Below the pieces are notes generated by a model that did no database searches, was not told where the DNA came from, and saw only the letters and a list, made by a program, of their open reading frames with translations. A DNA stretch of 64,000 nucleotides. Source: Nematostella vectensis. Its lineage: Eukaryota > Cnidaria > Anthozoa > Actiniaria > Edwardsiidae. Of the stretch, positions 52,181 through 64,000 are shown piece by piece (the stretch's first letter is position 1; the number at the start of each line of letters is the position of its first letter). The position numbers and the translations under genes are program-made. The DNA is taken from positions 560,501 to 624,500 of the forward strand of contig NC_064035.1 of NCBI RefSeq assembly GCF_932526225.1, in the 5' to 3' direction.

Positions 52181-55100
52181 TTCCCGAATGTAACCCTGAA
52201 GCTTTTCCCGAATGTAACCTCCAGTCCGATGGTGACTTTGCTTGGGATAGTTTACGATACCAATAGTATTAAAAGTAATTTCCATTACAATTCCCTTCAG
52301 CAATGCCACGTTAATCTTTCGTTGCGGGCACTTGACTACTAACGCAGCCACCCGGGTTCGATTCCCGCTGATAGCCTATTTTTTTTTCTTTTTTTTTTTT
52401 AAATATCGATACTTAATTATACAGTTCTTGGTGTGTCATGACATAAAAAGAAGGTATAGGGACATTTTTATGTACTCTCAGCATCTTTGATGTGCTCATG
52501 CTTTGTTCAGGATCCTGTACATATTTTATGCACACAAGAACTAACTAGATTCCTTGGATAACTTGATTAAGTAGATTCTAACATAGAGCATAGCGCTCGA
52601 TAGATTGATATACCTTTTTTTCCGAGTATACTGTTTTATTTTTCCTAATGTTACTTTTTGGAATTTACATTCGGAAAAAAAATTATCGATTGTAACCTTT
52701 TGGAGGTTACACTCGTAAAACAAATTCCCGAATGTAACCCTGAAGCTTTTCCCGAATGTAACCTCCAGTCCGATGGTGACTTTGCTTGGGATAGTTTACG
52801 ATACCAATAGTATTAAAAGTAATTTTCATTACAATTCCCTTCAGCAATGCCACGTTAGTCTTTCGTTGCGGGCACTTGACTACTAACGCAGCTACCCGGG
52901 TTCGATTCCCGCTGATAGCCTATTTTTTTTTTTTTTAAATATCGATACTTAATTATACTGTTCTTGGTGTGTCATGACATAAAAAAAGGTATAGGGACAT
53001 TTTTATGTACTCTCAGCATCTTTGATGTGCTCAAGCTTTGTTCAGGATCCTGTACATATTTTATGCACACAAGAACTAACTAGATTCCTTGGATAACTTG
53101 ATTAAGTAGATTCTAACATAGAGCATAGCGCTCGATAGATTGATATACCTTTTTTTCCGAGTATACTGTTTTATTTTTCCTAATGTTACTTTTTTGAATT
53201 TACATCCGGAAAAAAAATATCGATTGTAACCTTTTGCAGGTTACACTCGTAAAACAAATTCCCGAATGTAACCCTGAAGCTTTTCCCGAATGTAACCTCC
53301 AGTCCAATGGTGACTTTGCTTGGGATAGTTTACGATACCAATAGTATTTAAAGTAATTTTCATTACAATTCCCTTCAGCAATGCCACGTTAGTCTTTCGT
53401 TGCGGGCACTTGACTACTAACGCAGCTACCCGGGTTCGATTCCCGCTGATAGCCTATTTTTGTTTTCTTCATTTTTTTTTTTAAATATCGATACTTAATT
53501 ATACTGTTCTTGGTGTGTCATGACATAAAAAGAAGGTATAGGGACATTTTTATGTACTCTCAGCATCTTTGATGTGCTCATGCTATGTTCAGGATCCTGT
53601 ACATATTTTATGCACACAAGAACTAACTAGATTCCTTGGATAACTTGATTAAGTAGATTTTAACATAGAGCATAGCGCTCGATAGATTGATATACCTTTT
53701 TTTCCGAGTATACTGTTTTATTTTTCCTAATTTTACTTTTTGGAATTTACATTCGGAAAAAAAATTATCGATTGTAACCTTTTGGAGGTTACACTCGTAA
53801 AACAAATTCCCGAATGTAACCCTGAAGCTTTTCCCGAATGTAACCTCCAGTCCGATGGTGACTTTGCTTGGGATAGTTTACGATACCAATAGTATTAAAA
53901 GTAATTTCCATTACAATTCCCTTCAGCAATTCCACGTTAATCTTTCGTTGCGGGCACTTGACTACTAACGCAGCGACCCGGGTTCGATTCCCGCTGATAG
54001 CCTATTTTTTTTTCTTTTTCTTTTTTTCAATATCGATACTTAATTATACTGTTCTTGGTGTGTCATGACATAAAAAGAAGGTATAGGGACATTTTTATGT
54101 ACTCTCAGCATCTGTGAAGGGCTCAAGCTATGTTCAGGATCCTGTACATATTTTATGCACACAAGAACTAACTAGATTCCTTGGATAACTTGATTAAGTA
54201 GATTCTAACATAGAGCATAGCGCTCGATAGATTGATATACCTTTTTTTCCGAGTATACTGTTTTATTTTTCCTAATGTTACTTTTTGGAATTTACATTCG
54301 GAAAAAAAATTATCGATTGTAACCTTTTGCAGGTTACACTCGTAAAACAAATTCCCGAATGTAACCCTGAAGCTTTTCCCGAATGTAACCTCCAGTCCGA
54401 TGGTGACTTTGCTTGGGATAGTTTACGATACCAATAGTATTAAAAGTAATTTTCATTCCAATTCCCTTCAGCAATGCCACGTTAGTCTTTCGTTGCGGGC
54501 ACTTGACTACTAACGCAGCCACCCGGGTTCGATTCCCGCTGATAGCCTATTTTTTTTTTTTTTTTTTTTTTTAAATATCGATACTTAATTATCCTGTTCT
54601 TGGTGTGTCATGACATAAAAAGAAGGTATAGGGACATTTTTATGTACTCTCAGCATCTGTGATGTGCTCATGCTTTGTTCAGGATCCTGTACATATTTTA
54701 TGCACACAAGAACTAACTAGATTCCTTGGATAACTTGATTAAGTAGATTCTAACATAGAGCATAGCGCTCGATAGATTGATATACCTTTTTTTTCCGAGT
54801 ATACTGTTTTATTTTTCCTAATGTTACTTTTTGGAATTTACATTCGCAAAAAAAAATTATCGATTATAACCTTTTGGAGGTTACACTCGTAAAACAAATT
54901 CCCGAATGTAACCCTGAAGCTTTTCCCGAATGTAACCTCCAGTCCGATGGTGACTTTGCTTAGGATAGTTTACGATACCAATAGTATTAAAAGTAATTTT
55001 CATTACAATTCCCTTCAGCAATGCCACGTTAGTCTTTCGTTGCGGGCACTTGACTACTAACGCAGCGACCCGGGTTCGATTCCCGCTGATAGCCTATTTT

Positions 55101-55421
55101 TTTTTTTTTTTTTTTTAATATCGATACTAAATTATACTGTTCTTGATGTGTCATGACATAAAAAAAAGGTATAGGGACATTTTTATGTACTCTCAGCATC
55201 TTTGATGTGCTCAAGCTTTGTTCAGGATCCTGTACATATTTTATGCACACAAGAACTAACTAGATTCCTTGGATAACTTGATTAAGTAGATTCTAACATA
55301 GAGCATAGCGCTCGATAGATTGATATACCTTTTTTTCCGAGTATACTGTTTTATTTTTCCTAATGTTACTTTTTGGAATTTACATTCGGAAAAAATATTA
55401 TCGATTGTAACCTTTTGGAGG

Positions 55422-58400
55422 TTACACTCGTAAAACAAATTCCCGAATGTAACCCTGAAGCTTTTCCCGAATGTAACCTCCAGTCCGATGGTGACTTTGC
55501 TTGGGATAGTTTAAGATACCAATAGTATAAAAAGTAATTTTCATTGCAATTCCCTTCAGCAATGCCACGTTAGTCTTTCGTTGCGGGCACTTGACTACTA
55601 ACGCAGCCACCCGGGTTCGATTCCCGCTGATAGCCTATTTTTTTTTCTTTATTTTTTTTTAAAATATCGATACTTAATTATACTGTTCTTGGTGTGTCAT
55701 GACATAAAAAGAAGGTATAGGGACATTTTTATGTACTCTCAGCATCTTTGATGTGCTCATGCTTTGTTCAGGATCCTGTACATATTTTATGCACACAAGA
55801 ACTAACTAGATTCCTTGGATAACTTGATTAAGTAGATTCTAACATAGAGCATAGCGCTCGATAGATTGATATACCTTTTTTTCCGAGTATACTGTTTTAT
55901 TTTTCCTAATGTTACTTTTTGGAATTTACATTCGGAAAAAAAATTATCGATTGTAACCTTTTGGAGGTTACACTCGTAAAACAAATTCCCGAATGTAACC
56001 CTGAAGCTTTTCCCGAATGTAACCTCCAGTCCGATGGTGACTTTGCTTGGGATAGTTTACGATACCAATAGTATTAAAAGTAATTTTCATTACAATTCCC
56101 TTCAGCAATGCCACGTTAGTCTTTCGTTGCGGGCACTTGACTACTAACGCAGCTACCCGGGTTCGATTCCCGCTGATAGCCTATTTTTTTTTCTTTATTT
56201 TTTTTTAAATATCGATACTTATTTATACTGTTCTTGGTGTGTCATGACATAAAAAGAAGGTATAGGGACATTTTTATGTACTCTCAGCATCTGTGATGTG
56301 CTCATGCTATGTTCAGGATCCTGTACATATTTTATGCACACAAGAACTAACTAGATTCCTTGGATAACTTGATTAAGTAGATTCTAACATAGAGCATAGC
56401 GCTCGATAGATTGATATACCTTTTTTTCCGAGTATACTGTTTTATTTTTCCTAATGTTACTTTTTTGAATTTACATCCGGAAAAAAAAATATCGATTGTA
56501 ACCTTTTGCAGGTTACACTCGAAAAACAAATTCCCGAATGTAACCCTGAAGCTTTTCCCGAATGTAACCTCCAGTCCGATGGTGACTTTGCTTGGGATAG
56601 TTTACGATACCAATAGTATTTAAAGTATTTTCATTACAATTCCCTTCAGCAATGCCACGTTAGTCTTTCGTTGCGGGCACTTAACTACTAACGCAGCGAC
56701 CCGGGTTCGATTCCCGCTGATAGCCTATTTGTTTTTCTTTATTTTTTTTTAAAATATCGATACTTAATTATACTGTTCTTGGTGTGTCATGACATAAAAA
56801 GAAGGTATAGGGACATTTTTATGTACTCTCAGCATCTTTGATGTGCTCATGCTTTGTTCAGGATCCTGTACATATTTTATGCACACAAGAACTAACTAGA
56901 TTCCTTGGATAACTTGATTAAGTAGATTCTAACATAGAGCATAGCGCTCGATAGATTGATATACCTTTTTTTTCCGAGTATACTGTTTTATTTTTCCTAA
57001 TGTTACTTTTTGGAATTTACATTCGGAAAAAAAATTATCGATTGTAACCTTTTGGAGGTTACACTCGTAAAACAAATTCCCGAATGTAACCCTGAAGCTT
57101 TTCCCGAATGTAACCTCCAGTCCGATGGTGACTTTGCTTGGGATAGTTTACGATACCAATAGTATTAAAAGTAATTTTCATTACAATTCCCTTCAGCAAT
57201 GCCACGTTAGTCTTTCGTTGCGGGCACTTGACTACTAACGCAGCTACCCGGGTTCGATTCCCGCTGATAGCCTATTTTTTTTTCTTTATTTTTTTTTAAA
57301 TATCGATACTTATTTATACTGTTCTTGGTGTGTCATGACATAAAAAGAAGGTATAGTGACATTTTTATGTACTCTCAGCATCTTTGATGTGCTCATGCTT
57401 TGTTCAGGATCCTGTACATATTTTATGCACACAAGAACTAACTAGATTCCTTGGATAACTTGATTAAGTAGATTCTAACATAGAGCATAGCGCTCGATAG
57501 ATTGATATACCTTTTTTTCCGAGTATACTGTTTTATTTTTCCTAATGTTACTTTTTGGAATTTACATTCGGAAAAAAAATTATCGATTATAACCTTTTGG
57601 AGGTTACACTCGTAAAACAAATTCCCGAATGTAACCCTGAAGCTTTTCCCGAATGTAACCTCCAGTCCGATGGTGACTTTGCTTGGGATAGTTTACGATA
57701 CCAATAGTATTAAAAGTAATTTTCATTACAATTCCCTTCAGCAATGCCACGTTAGTCTTTCGTTGCGGGCACTTGACTACTAACGCAGCGACCCGGGTTC
57801 GATTCCCGCTGATAGCCTATTTTTGTTTTCTTCATTTTTTTTTTTTAAAATATCGATACTTAATTATACTGTTCTTGGTGTGTCATGACATAAAAAGAAG
57901 GTATAGGGACATTTTTATGTACTCTCAGCATCTTTGATGTGCTCATGCTATGTTCAGGATCCTGTACATATTTTATGCACACAAGAACTAACTAGATTCC
58001 TTGGATAACTTGATTAAGTAGATTCTAACATAGAGCATAGCGCTCGATAGATTGATATACCTTTTTTTCCGAGTATACTGTTTTATTTTTCCTAATGTTA
58101 CTTTTTGGAATTTACATTCGGAAAAAAAATTATCGATTGTAACCTTTTGGAGGTTACACTCGTAAAACAAAGTCCCGAATGTAACCCTGAAGCTTTTCCC
58201 GAATGTAACCTCCAGTCCGATGGTGACTTTGCTTGGGATAGTTTACGATACCAATAGTATTAAAAGTAATTTTCATTACAATCCCCTTCAGCAATGCCAC
58301 GTTAGTCTTTCGTTGCGGGCACTTGACTACTAACGCAGCGACCCGGGTTCGATTCCCGCTGATAGCCTATTTCCTTTTCTTTTTTTTTTTTTTTTAAATA

Positions 58401-61400
58401 TCGATACTTAATTATACTGTTCTTGGTGTGTCATGACATAAAAAGAAGGTATAGGGACATTTTTATGTACTCTCAGCATCTGTGATGTGCTCATGCTATG
58501 TTCAGGATCCTGTACATATTTTATGCACACAAGAACTAACTAGATTCCTTGGATAACTTGATTAAGTAGATTCTAACATAGAGCATAGCGCTCGATAGAT
58601 TGATATACCTTTTTTTCCGAGTATACTGTTATATTTTTCCTAATGTTACTTTTTTGAATTTACATCCGGAAAAAAATTATCGATTGTAACCTTTTGCAGG
58701 TTACACTCGTAAAACAAATTCCCGAATGTAACCCTGAAGCTTTTCCCGAATGTAACCTCCAGTCCGATGGTGACTTTGCTTGGGATAGTTTAAGATACCA
58801 ATAGTATAAAAAGTAATTTTCATTGCAATTCCCTTCAGCAATGCCACGTTAGTCTTTCGTTGCGGGCACTTGACTACTAACGCAGCCACCCGGGTTCGAT
58901 TCCCGCTGATAGCCTATTTTTTTTTCTTTATTTTTTTTTAAAATATCGATACTTAATTATACTGTTCTTGGTGTGTCATGACATAAAAAGAAGGTATAGG
59001 GACATTTTTATGTACTCTCAGCATCTTTGATGTGCTCATGCTTTGTTCAGGATCCTGTACATATTTTATGCACACAAGAACTAACTAGATTCCTTGGATA
59101 ACTTGATTAAGTAGATTCTAACATAGAGCATAGCGCTCGATAGATTGATATACCTTTTTTTCCGAGTATACTGTTTTATTTTTCCTAATGTTACTTTTTG
59201 GAATTTACATTCGGAAAAAAAATTATCGATTGTAACCTTTTGGAGGTTACACTCGTAAAACAAATTCCCGAATGTAACCCTGAAGCTTTTCCCGAATGTA
59301 ACCTCCAGTCCGATGGTGACTTTGCTTGGGATAGTTTACGATACCAATAGTATTAAAAGTAATTTTCATTACAATTCCCTTCAGCAATGCCACGTTAGTC
59401 TTTCGTTGCGGGCACTTGACTACTAACGCAGCTACCCGGGTTCGATTCCCGCTGATAGCCTATTTTTTTTTCTTTATTTTTTTTTAAATATCGATACTTA
59501 TTTATACTGTTCTTGGTGTGTCATGACATAAAAAGAAGGTATAGGGACATTTTTATGTACTCTCAGCATCTGTGATGTGCTCATGCTATGTTCAGGATCC
59601 TGTACATATTTTATGCACACAAGAACTAACTAGATTCCTTGGATAACTTGATTAAGTAGATTCTAACATAGAGCATAGCGCTCGATAGATTGATATACCT
59701 TTTTTTCCGAGTATACTGTTTTATTTTTCCTAATGTTACTTTTTTGAATTTACATCCGGAAAAAAAAATATCGATTGTAACCTTTTGCAGGTTACACTCG
59801 AAAAACAAATTCCCGAATGTAACCCTGAAGCTTTTCCCGAATGTAACCTCCAGTCCGATGGTGACTTTGCTTGGGATAGTTTACGATACCAATAGTATTT
59901 AAAGTATTTTCATTACAATTCCCTTCAGCAATGCCACGTTAGTCTTTCGTTGCGGGCACTTGACTACTAACGCAGCGACCCGGGTTCGATTCCCGCTGAT
60001 AGCCTATTTTTTTTTCTTTATTTTTTTTTAAAATATCGATACTTAATTATACTGTTCTTGGTGTGTCATGACATAAAAAGAAGGTATAGGGACATTTTTA
60101 TGTACTCTCAGCATCTTTGATGTGCTCATGCTTTGTTCAGGATCCTGTACATATTTTATGCACACAAGAACTAACTAGATTCCTTGGATAACTTGATTAA
60201 GTAGATTCTAACATAGAGCATAGCGCTCGATAGATTGATATACCTTTTTTTCCGAGTATACTGTTTTATTTTTCCTAATGTTACTTTTTGGAATTTACAT
60301 TCGGAAAAAAAATTATCGATTGTAACCTTTTGGAGGTTACACTCGTAAAACAAATTCCCGAATGTAACCCTGAAGCTTTTCCCGAATGTAACCTCCAGTC
60401 CGATGGTGACTTTGCTTGGGATAGTTTACGATACCAATAGTATTAAAAGTAATTTTCATTACAATTCCCTTCAGCAATGCCACGTTAGTCTTTCGTTGCG
60501 GGCACTTGACTACTAACGCAGCTACCCGGGTTCGATTCCCGCTGATAGCCTATTTTTTTTTCTTTATTTTTTTTTAAATATCGATACTTATTTATACTGT
60601 TCTTGGTGTGTCATAACATAAAAAGAAGGTATAGGGACATTTTTATGTACTCTCAGCATCTGTGATGTGCTCATGCTATGTTCAGGATCCTGTACATATT
60701 TTATGCACACAAGAACTAACTAGATTCCTTGGATAACTTGATTAAGTAGATTCTAACATAGAGCATAGCGCTCGATAGATTGATATACCTTTTTTTACGA
60801 GTATACTGTTTTATTTTTCCTAATGTTACTTTTTTGAATTTACATCCGGAAAAAAAAATATCGATTGTAACCTTTTGCAGGTTACACTCGAAAAACAAAT
60901 TCCCGAATGTAACCCTGAAGCTTTTCCCGAATGTAACCTCCAGTCCGATGGTGACTTTGCTTGGGATAGTTTACGATACCAATAGTATTTAAAGTATTTT
61001 CATTACAATTCCCTTCAGCAATGCCACGTTAGTCTTTCGTTGCGGGCACTTGACTACTAACGCAGCGACCCGGGTTCGATTCCCGCTGATAGCCTATTTG
61101 TTTTTCTTTATTTTTTTTTAAAATATCGATACTTAATTATACTGTTCTTGGTGTGTCATGACATAAAAAGAAGGTATAGGGACATTTTTATGTACTCTCA
61201 GCATCTTTGATGTGCTCATGCTTTGTTCAGGATCCTGTACATATTTTATGCACACAAGAACTAACTAGATTCCTTGGATAACTTGATTAAGTAGATTCTA
61301 ACATAGAGCATAGCGCTCGATAGATTGATATACCTTTTTTTCCGAGTATACTGTTTTATTTTTCCTAATGTTACTTTTTGGAATTTACATTCGGAAAAAA

Positions 61401-61800
61401 AATTATCGATTGTAACCTTTTGGAGGTTACACTCGTAAAACAAATTCCCGAATGTAACCCTGAAGCTTTTCCCGAATGTAACCTCCAGTCCGATGGTGAC
61501 TTTGCTTGGGATAGTTTACGATACCAATAGTATTAAAAGTAATTTTCATTACAATTCCCTTCAGCAATGCCACGTTAGTCTTTCGTTGCGGGCACTTGAC
61601 TACTAACGCAGCTACCCGGGTTCGATTCCCGCTGATAGCCTATTTTTTTTTCTTTATTTTTTTTTAAATATCGATACTTATTTATACTGTTCTTGGTGTG
61701 TCATGACATAAAAAGAAGGTATAGGGACATTTTTATGTACTCTCAGCATCTTTGATGTGCTCATGCTTTGTTCAGGATCCTGTACATATTTTATGCACAC
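55422..61800. repeat. Higher-order repeats, ~3279-bp 6-mer and nested 1090-bp 2-mer
   Basis: TTTAAGATACC and the AGTATAAAAAGTAA/CATTGCAATT variants occur near 55511 and 58790 (3279 bp). CACTCGAAAAAC occurs near 56516, 59795 and 60885 (3279, then 1090 bp), always with the AAAGTATTTTCATT deletion variant and an ACTTATTTATACTG neighbour. A further 3818-bp (7-monomer) echo links the CAAAGTCCCG and TTTCCTTTTC variants near 58170/58372 and 61988/62189. Confidence 0.78.
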
Positions 61801-62519
61801 AAGAACTAACTAGATTCCTTGGATAACTTAATTAAGTAGATTCTAACATAGAGCATAGCGCTCGATAGATTGATATACCTTTTTTTCCGAGTATACTGTT
61901 TTAATTTTCCTAATGTTACTTTTTGGAATTTACATTCGGAAAAAAAATTATCGATTGTAACCTTTTGGAGGTTACACTCGTAAAACAAAGTCCCGAATGT
62001 AACCCTGAAGCTTTTCCCGAATGTAACCTCCAGTCCGATGGTGACTTTGCTTGGGATAGTTTACGATACCAATAGTATTAAAAGTAATTTTCATTACAAT
62101 CCCCTTCAGCAATGCCACGTTAGTCTTTCGTTGCGGGCACTTGACTACTAACGCAGCGACCCGGGTTCGATTCCCGCTGATAGCATATTTCCTTTTCTTT
62201 TTTTTTTTTTTTTAAATATCGATACTTAATTATACTGTTCTTGGTGTGTCATGACATAAAAAGAAGGTATAGGGACATTTTTATGTACTCTCAGCATCTG
62301 TGATGTGCTCATGCTATGTTCAGGATCCTGTACATATTTTATGCACACAAGAACTAACTAGATTCCTTGGATAACTTGATTAAGTAGATTCTAACATAGA
62401 GCATAGCGCTCGATAGATTGATATACCTTTTTTTCCGAGTATACTGTTATATTTTTCCTAATGTTACTTTTTTGAATTTACATCCGGAAAAAAATTATCT
62501 ATTGTAACCTTTTGCAGGT

Positions 62520-64000
62520 TACACTCGTAAAACAAATTCCCGAATGTAACCCTGAAGCTTTTCCCGAATGTAACCTCCAGTCCGATGGTGACTTTGCTTG
62601 GGATAGTTTACGATACCAATAGTATTAAAAGTAATTTTCATTACAATTCCCTTCAGCAATGCCACGTTAGTCTTTCGTTGCGGGCACTTGACTACTAACG
62701 CAGCTACCCGGGTTCGATTCCCGCTGATAGCCTATTTTTTTTTTAAATATCGATACTTAATTATACTGTTCTTGGTGTGTCATGAGATAAAAAGAAGGTA
62801 TAGGGACATTTTTATGTACTCTCATCATCTTTGATGTGCTCATGCTTTGTTCAGGATCCTGTACATATTTTATGCACACAAGAACTAACTAGATTCCTTG
62901 GATAACTTGATTAAGTATATTCTAACATACAGCATAGCGCTCGATAGATTGATATACCTTTTTTTCCGAGTATACTGTTCTATTTTTCCTAATGTTACTT
63001 TTTGGAATTTGCATTCGGAAAAAAAATTATCGATTGTAACCTTTTGGAGGTTACACTCGTAAAACAAATTCCCGAATGTAACCCTGAAGCTTTTCCCGAA
63101 TGTAACCTCCAGTCCGATGGTGACTTTGCTTGGGATAGTTTACGATACCAATAGTATTAAAAGTAATTTTCATTACAATTCCCTTCAGCAATGCCACGTT
63201 AGTCTTTCGTTGCGGGCACTTGACTACTAACGCAGCGGCCCGGGTTCGATTCCCGCTGATAGCCTATTTTTTTTTCTTTATTTTTTTTTAAATATCGATA
63301 CTTATTTATACTGTTCTTGGTGTGTCATGACATAAAAAGAAGGTATAGGGACATTTTTATGTACTCTCAGCATCTTTGATGTGCTCATGCTTTGTTCAGG
63401 ATCCTGTACATATGTTATGCACACAAGAACTAACTAGATTCCTTAGATAACTTGATTAAGTAGATTCTAACATAGAGCATAGCACTCGATAGATTGATAT
63501 ACCTTTTTTTCCGAGTATACTGTTATATTTTTCCTAATGTTACTTTTTTGAATTTACATCCGGAAAAAAATTATCGATTGTAACCTTTTGCAGGTTACAC
63601 TCGTAAAACAAATTCCCGAATGTAACCCTGAAGCTTTTCCCGAATGTAACCTCCAGTCCGATGGTGACTTTGCTTGGGATAGTTTACGATACCAATAGTA
63701 TTAAAAGTAATTTTCATTACAATTCCCTTCAGCAATGCCACGTTAGTCTTTCGTTGCGGGCACTTGACTACTAACGCAGCTACCCGGGTTCGATTCCCGC
63801 TGATAGCCTATTTTTTTTTTAAATATCGATACTTAATTATACTGTTCTTGGTGTGTCATGAGATAAAAAGAAGGTATAGGGACATTTTTATGTACTCTCA
63901 TCATCTTTGATGTGCTCATGCTTTGTTCAGGATCCTGTACATATTTTATGCACACAAGAACTAACTAGATTCCTTGGATAACTTGATTAAGTATATTCTA
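62520..64000. repeat. Dimeric repeat at the right edge (~1076 bp)
   Basis: CATGAGATAAAAAG (62781 and 63857), CTCATCATCTTTG and AAGTATATTC recur at 1076 bp. These monomers have the short pure-T linker. Their private changes are more numerous than elsewhere, and the second copy is cut by the window end. Confidence 0.7.

Larger units (their letters stand above)
11665..64000. repeat. Satellite array, right block (~545-bp monomers)
   Basis: The same satellite resumes in phase after the LINE, completing the interrupted monomer, and runs to the right window edge. The last unit starts at 63598 and is cut at 403 bp by the window end. Together with the left block this gives about 115 monomers. Several subfamilies recur in ordered blocks (higher-order repeats listed separately), distinguished by linker type (for example TATTTTTGTTTTCTTCATT, TATTTTTGTTCTCGTCATT, T9-C-T5-C-T8, or a short pure T run), by TACATTCGG versus TACATCCGG, and by TTTTGCAGG versus TTTTGGAGG. 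There is no unique sequence, no second mobile element and no change of monomer orientation in the block. Confidence 0.97.

Noticed and set aside
11864-58889. 62-residue minus-strand frames (11864-12052, 34134-34322, 52163-52351, 54334-54522, 55422-55610, 58701-58889)
   Set aside because: They appear only in monomers where the base after GCAGC changes a stop (GCAGCCACCC variant). The protein is a readthrough of the B-box region with no recognisable domain.
712-60992. Plus-strand frames such as 712-918, 9446-9628, 40215-40403, 41851-42039, 46760-46948 and 56411-56623
   Set aside because: They run through the tRNA-like module and the T tract (poly-Phe stretches) or the GTAACC repeats and occur only where an indel happens to keep a frame open. 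They are shadows of the satellite.
377-63067. The many 60-83-residue minus-strand frames as separate protein genes
   Set aside because: They are the same satellite segment read over and over. Open frames persist because the repeats are nearly identical; there is no domain, start context or codon-bias evidence.
1-64000. CRISPR array
   Set aside because: The regular repetition is of a whole ~545-bp unit with no unique spacers. Unit length, eukaryotic LINE and homopolymers all argue against it.
1-64000. 5S rDNA or other rRNA gene array
   Set aside because: The unit size would suit a 5S cluster, but I see no 5S-like sequence or C box. The only Pol III-like signal is of tRNA type.
1-64000. Assembly artefact (collapsed or expanded repeat) explaining the whole array
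   Set aside because: Ordered private variants, graded subfamilies and a clean LINE insertion are hard to make by misassembly. Exact copy number and homopolymer lengths may still be wrong.

Overview
The whole window is one satellite DNA array from a eukaryotic, most likely metazoan, genome. About 115 head-to-tail copies of an AT-rich monomer of about 545 bp (observed roughly 534-550 bp) fill it from edge to edge. They are interrupted once, at 10680-11658, by a 5'-truncated non-LTR retrotransposon of the CR1/L2 type. I find no ordinary protein-coding gene, no CRISPR array, no rRNA gene and no bacterial-type operon. The LINE sequence, the homopolymer-rich spacers and the higher-order satellite organisation point to an animal; the LINE protein resembles those of marine invertebrates such as cnidarians, but the species cannot be fixed from the sequence alone.

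Each monomer, taking the one at 1-545 as the example, has a fixed plan. First come two direct copies of a 15-bp TTCCCGAATGTAACC motif, 24 bp apart. Next is a tRNA-like module (about 141-211) with a degenerate A box, a consensus B box (GGTTCGATTCC) at near-canonical spacing and a T-arm-like hairpin. A T-rich tract follows that could act as a Pol III terminator and varies strongly in length. Then comes a spacer of about 300 bp with a 10-bp palindrome, and last a perfect 7-bp-stem hairpin (TGTAACC/GGTTACA) that runs into the next monomer. One open frame of about 60 codons recurs on the minus strand in most monomers, but it is best explained as a by-product of repeat homogenisation.

Monomers fall into recognisable subfamilies, distinguished by T-tract composition, TACATTCGG versus TACATCCGG, GCAGG versus GGAGG at the hairpin, and B-box variants. 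These are arranged in local higher-order repeats: about 5432 bp (10-mer, 13.3-26.4 kb, itself a 4-mer plus a 6-mer); about 2162 bp (4-mer, 29.4-33.8 kb); about 1636 bp (3-mer, 39.7-46.2 kb); about 545 bp (recent single-monomer duplication, 47.1-47.9 kb); about 1097 bp (2-mer, 49.1-50.8 kb); about 3279 and 1090 bp (6-mer and 2-mer, 55.4-61.8 kb); and about 1076 bp (2-mer, at the right edge). This is what repeated unequal crossing-over and gene conversion leave behind.

The most interesting possibility is that the array is a dense, regularly spaced field of more than 100 TFIIIC-type B boxes with adjacent T-tract terminators. It could be a tRNA/SINE-derived satellite with Pol III transcription or TFIIIC-dependent chromatin function. 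That function is inference; the sequence layout is directly visible.
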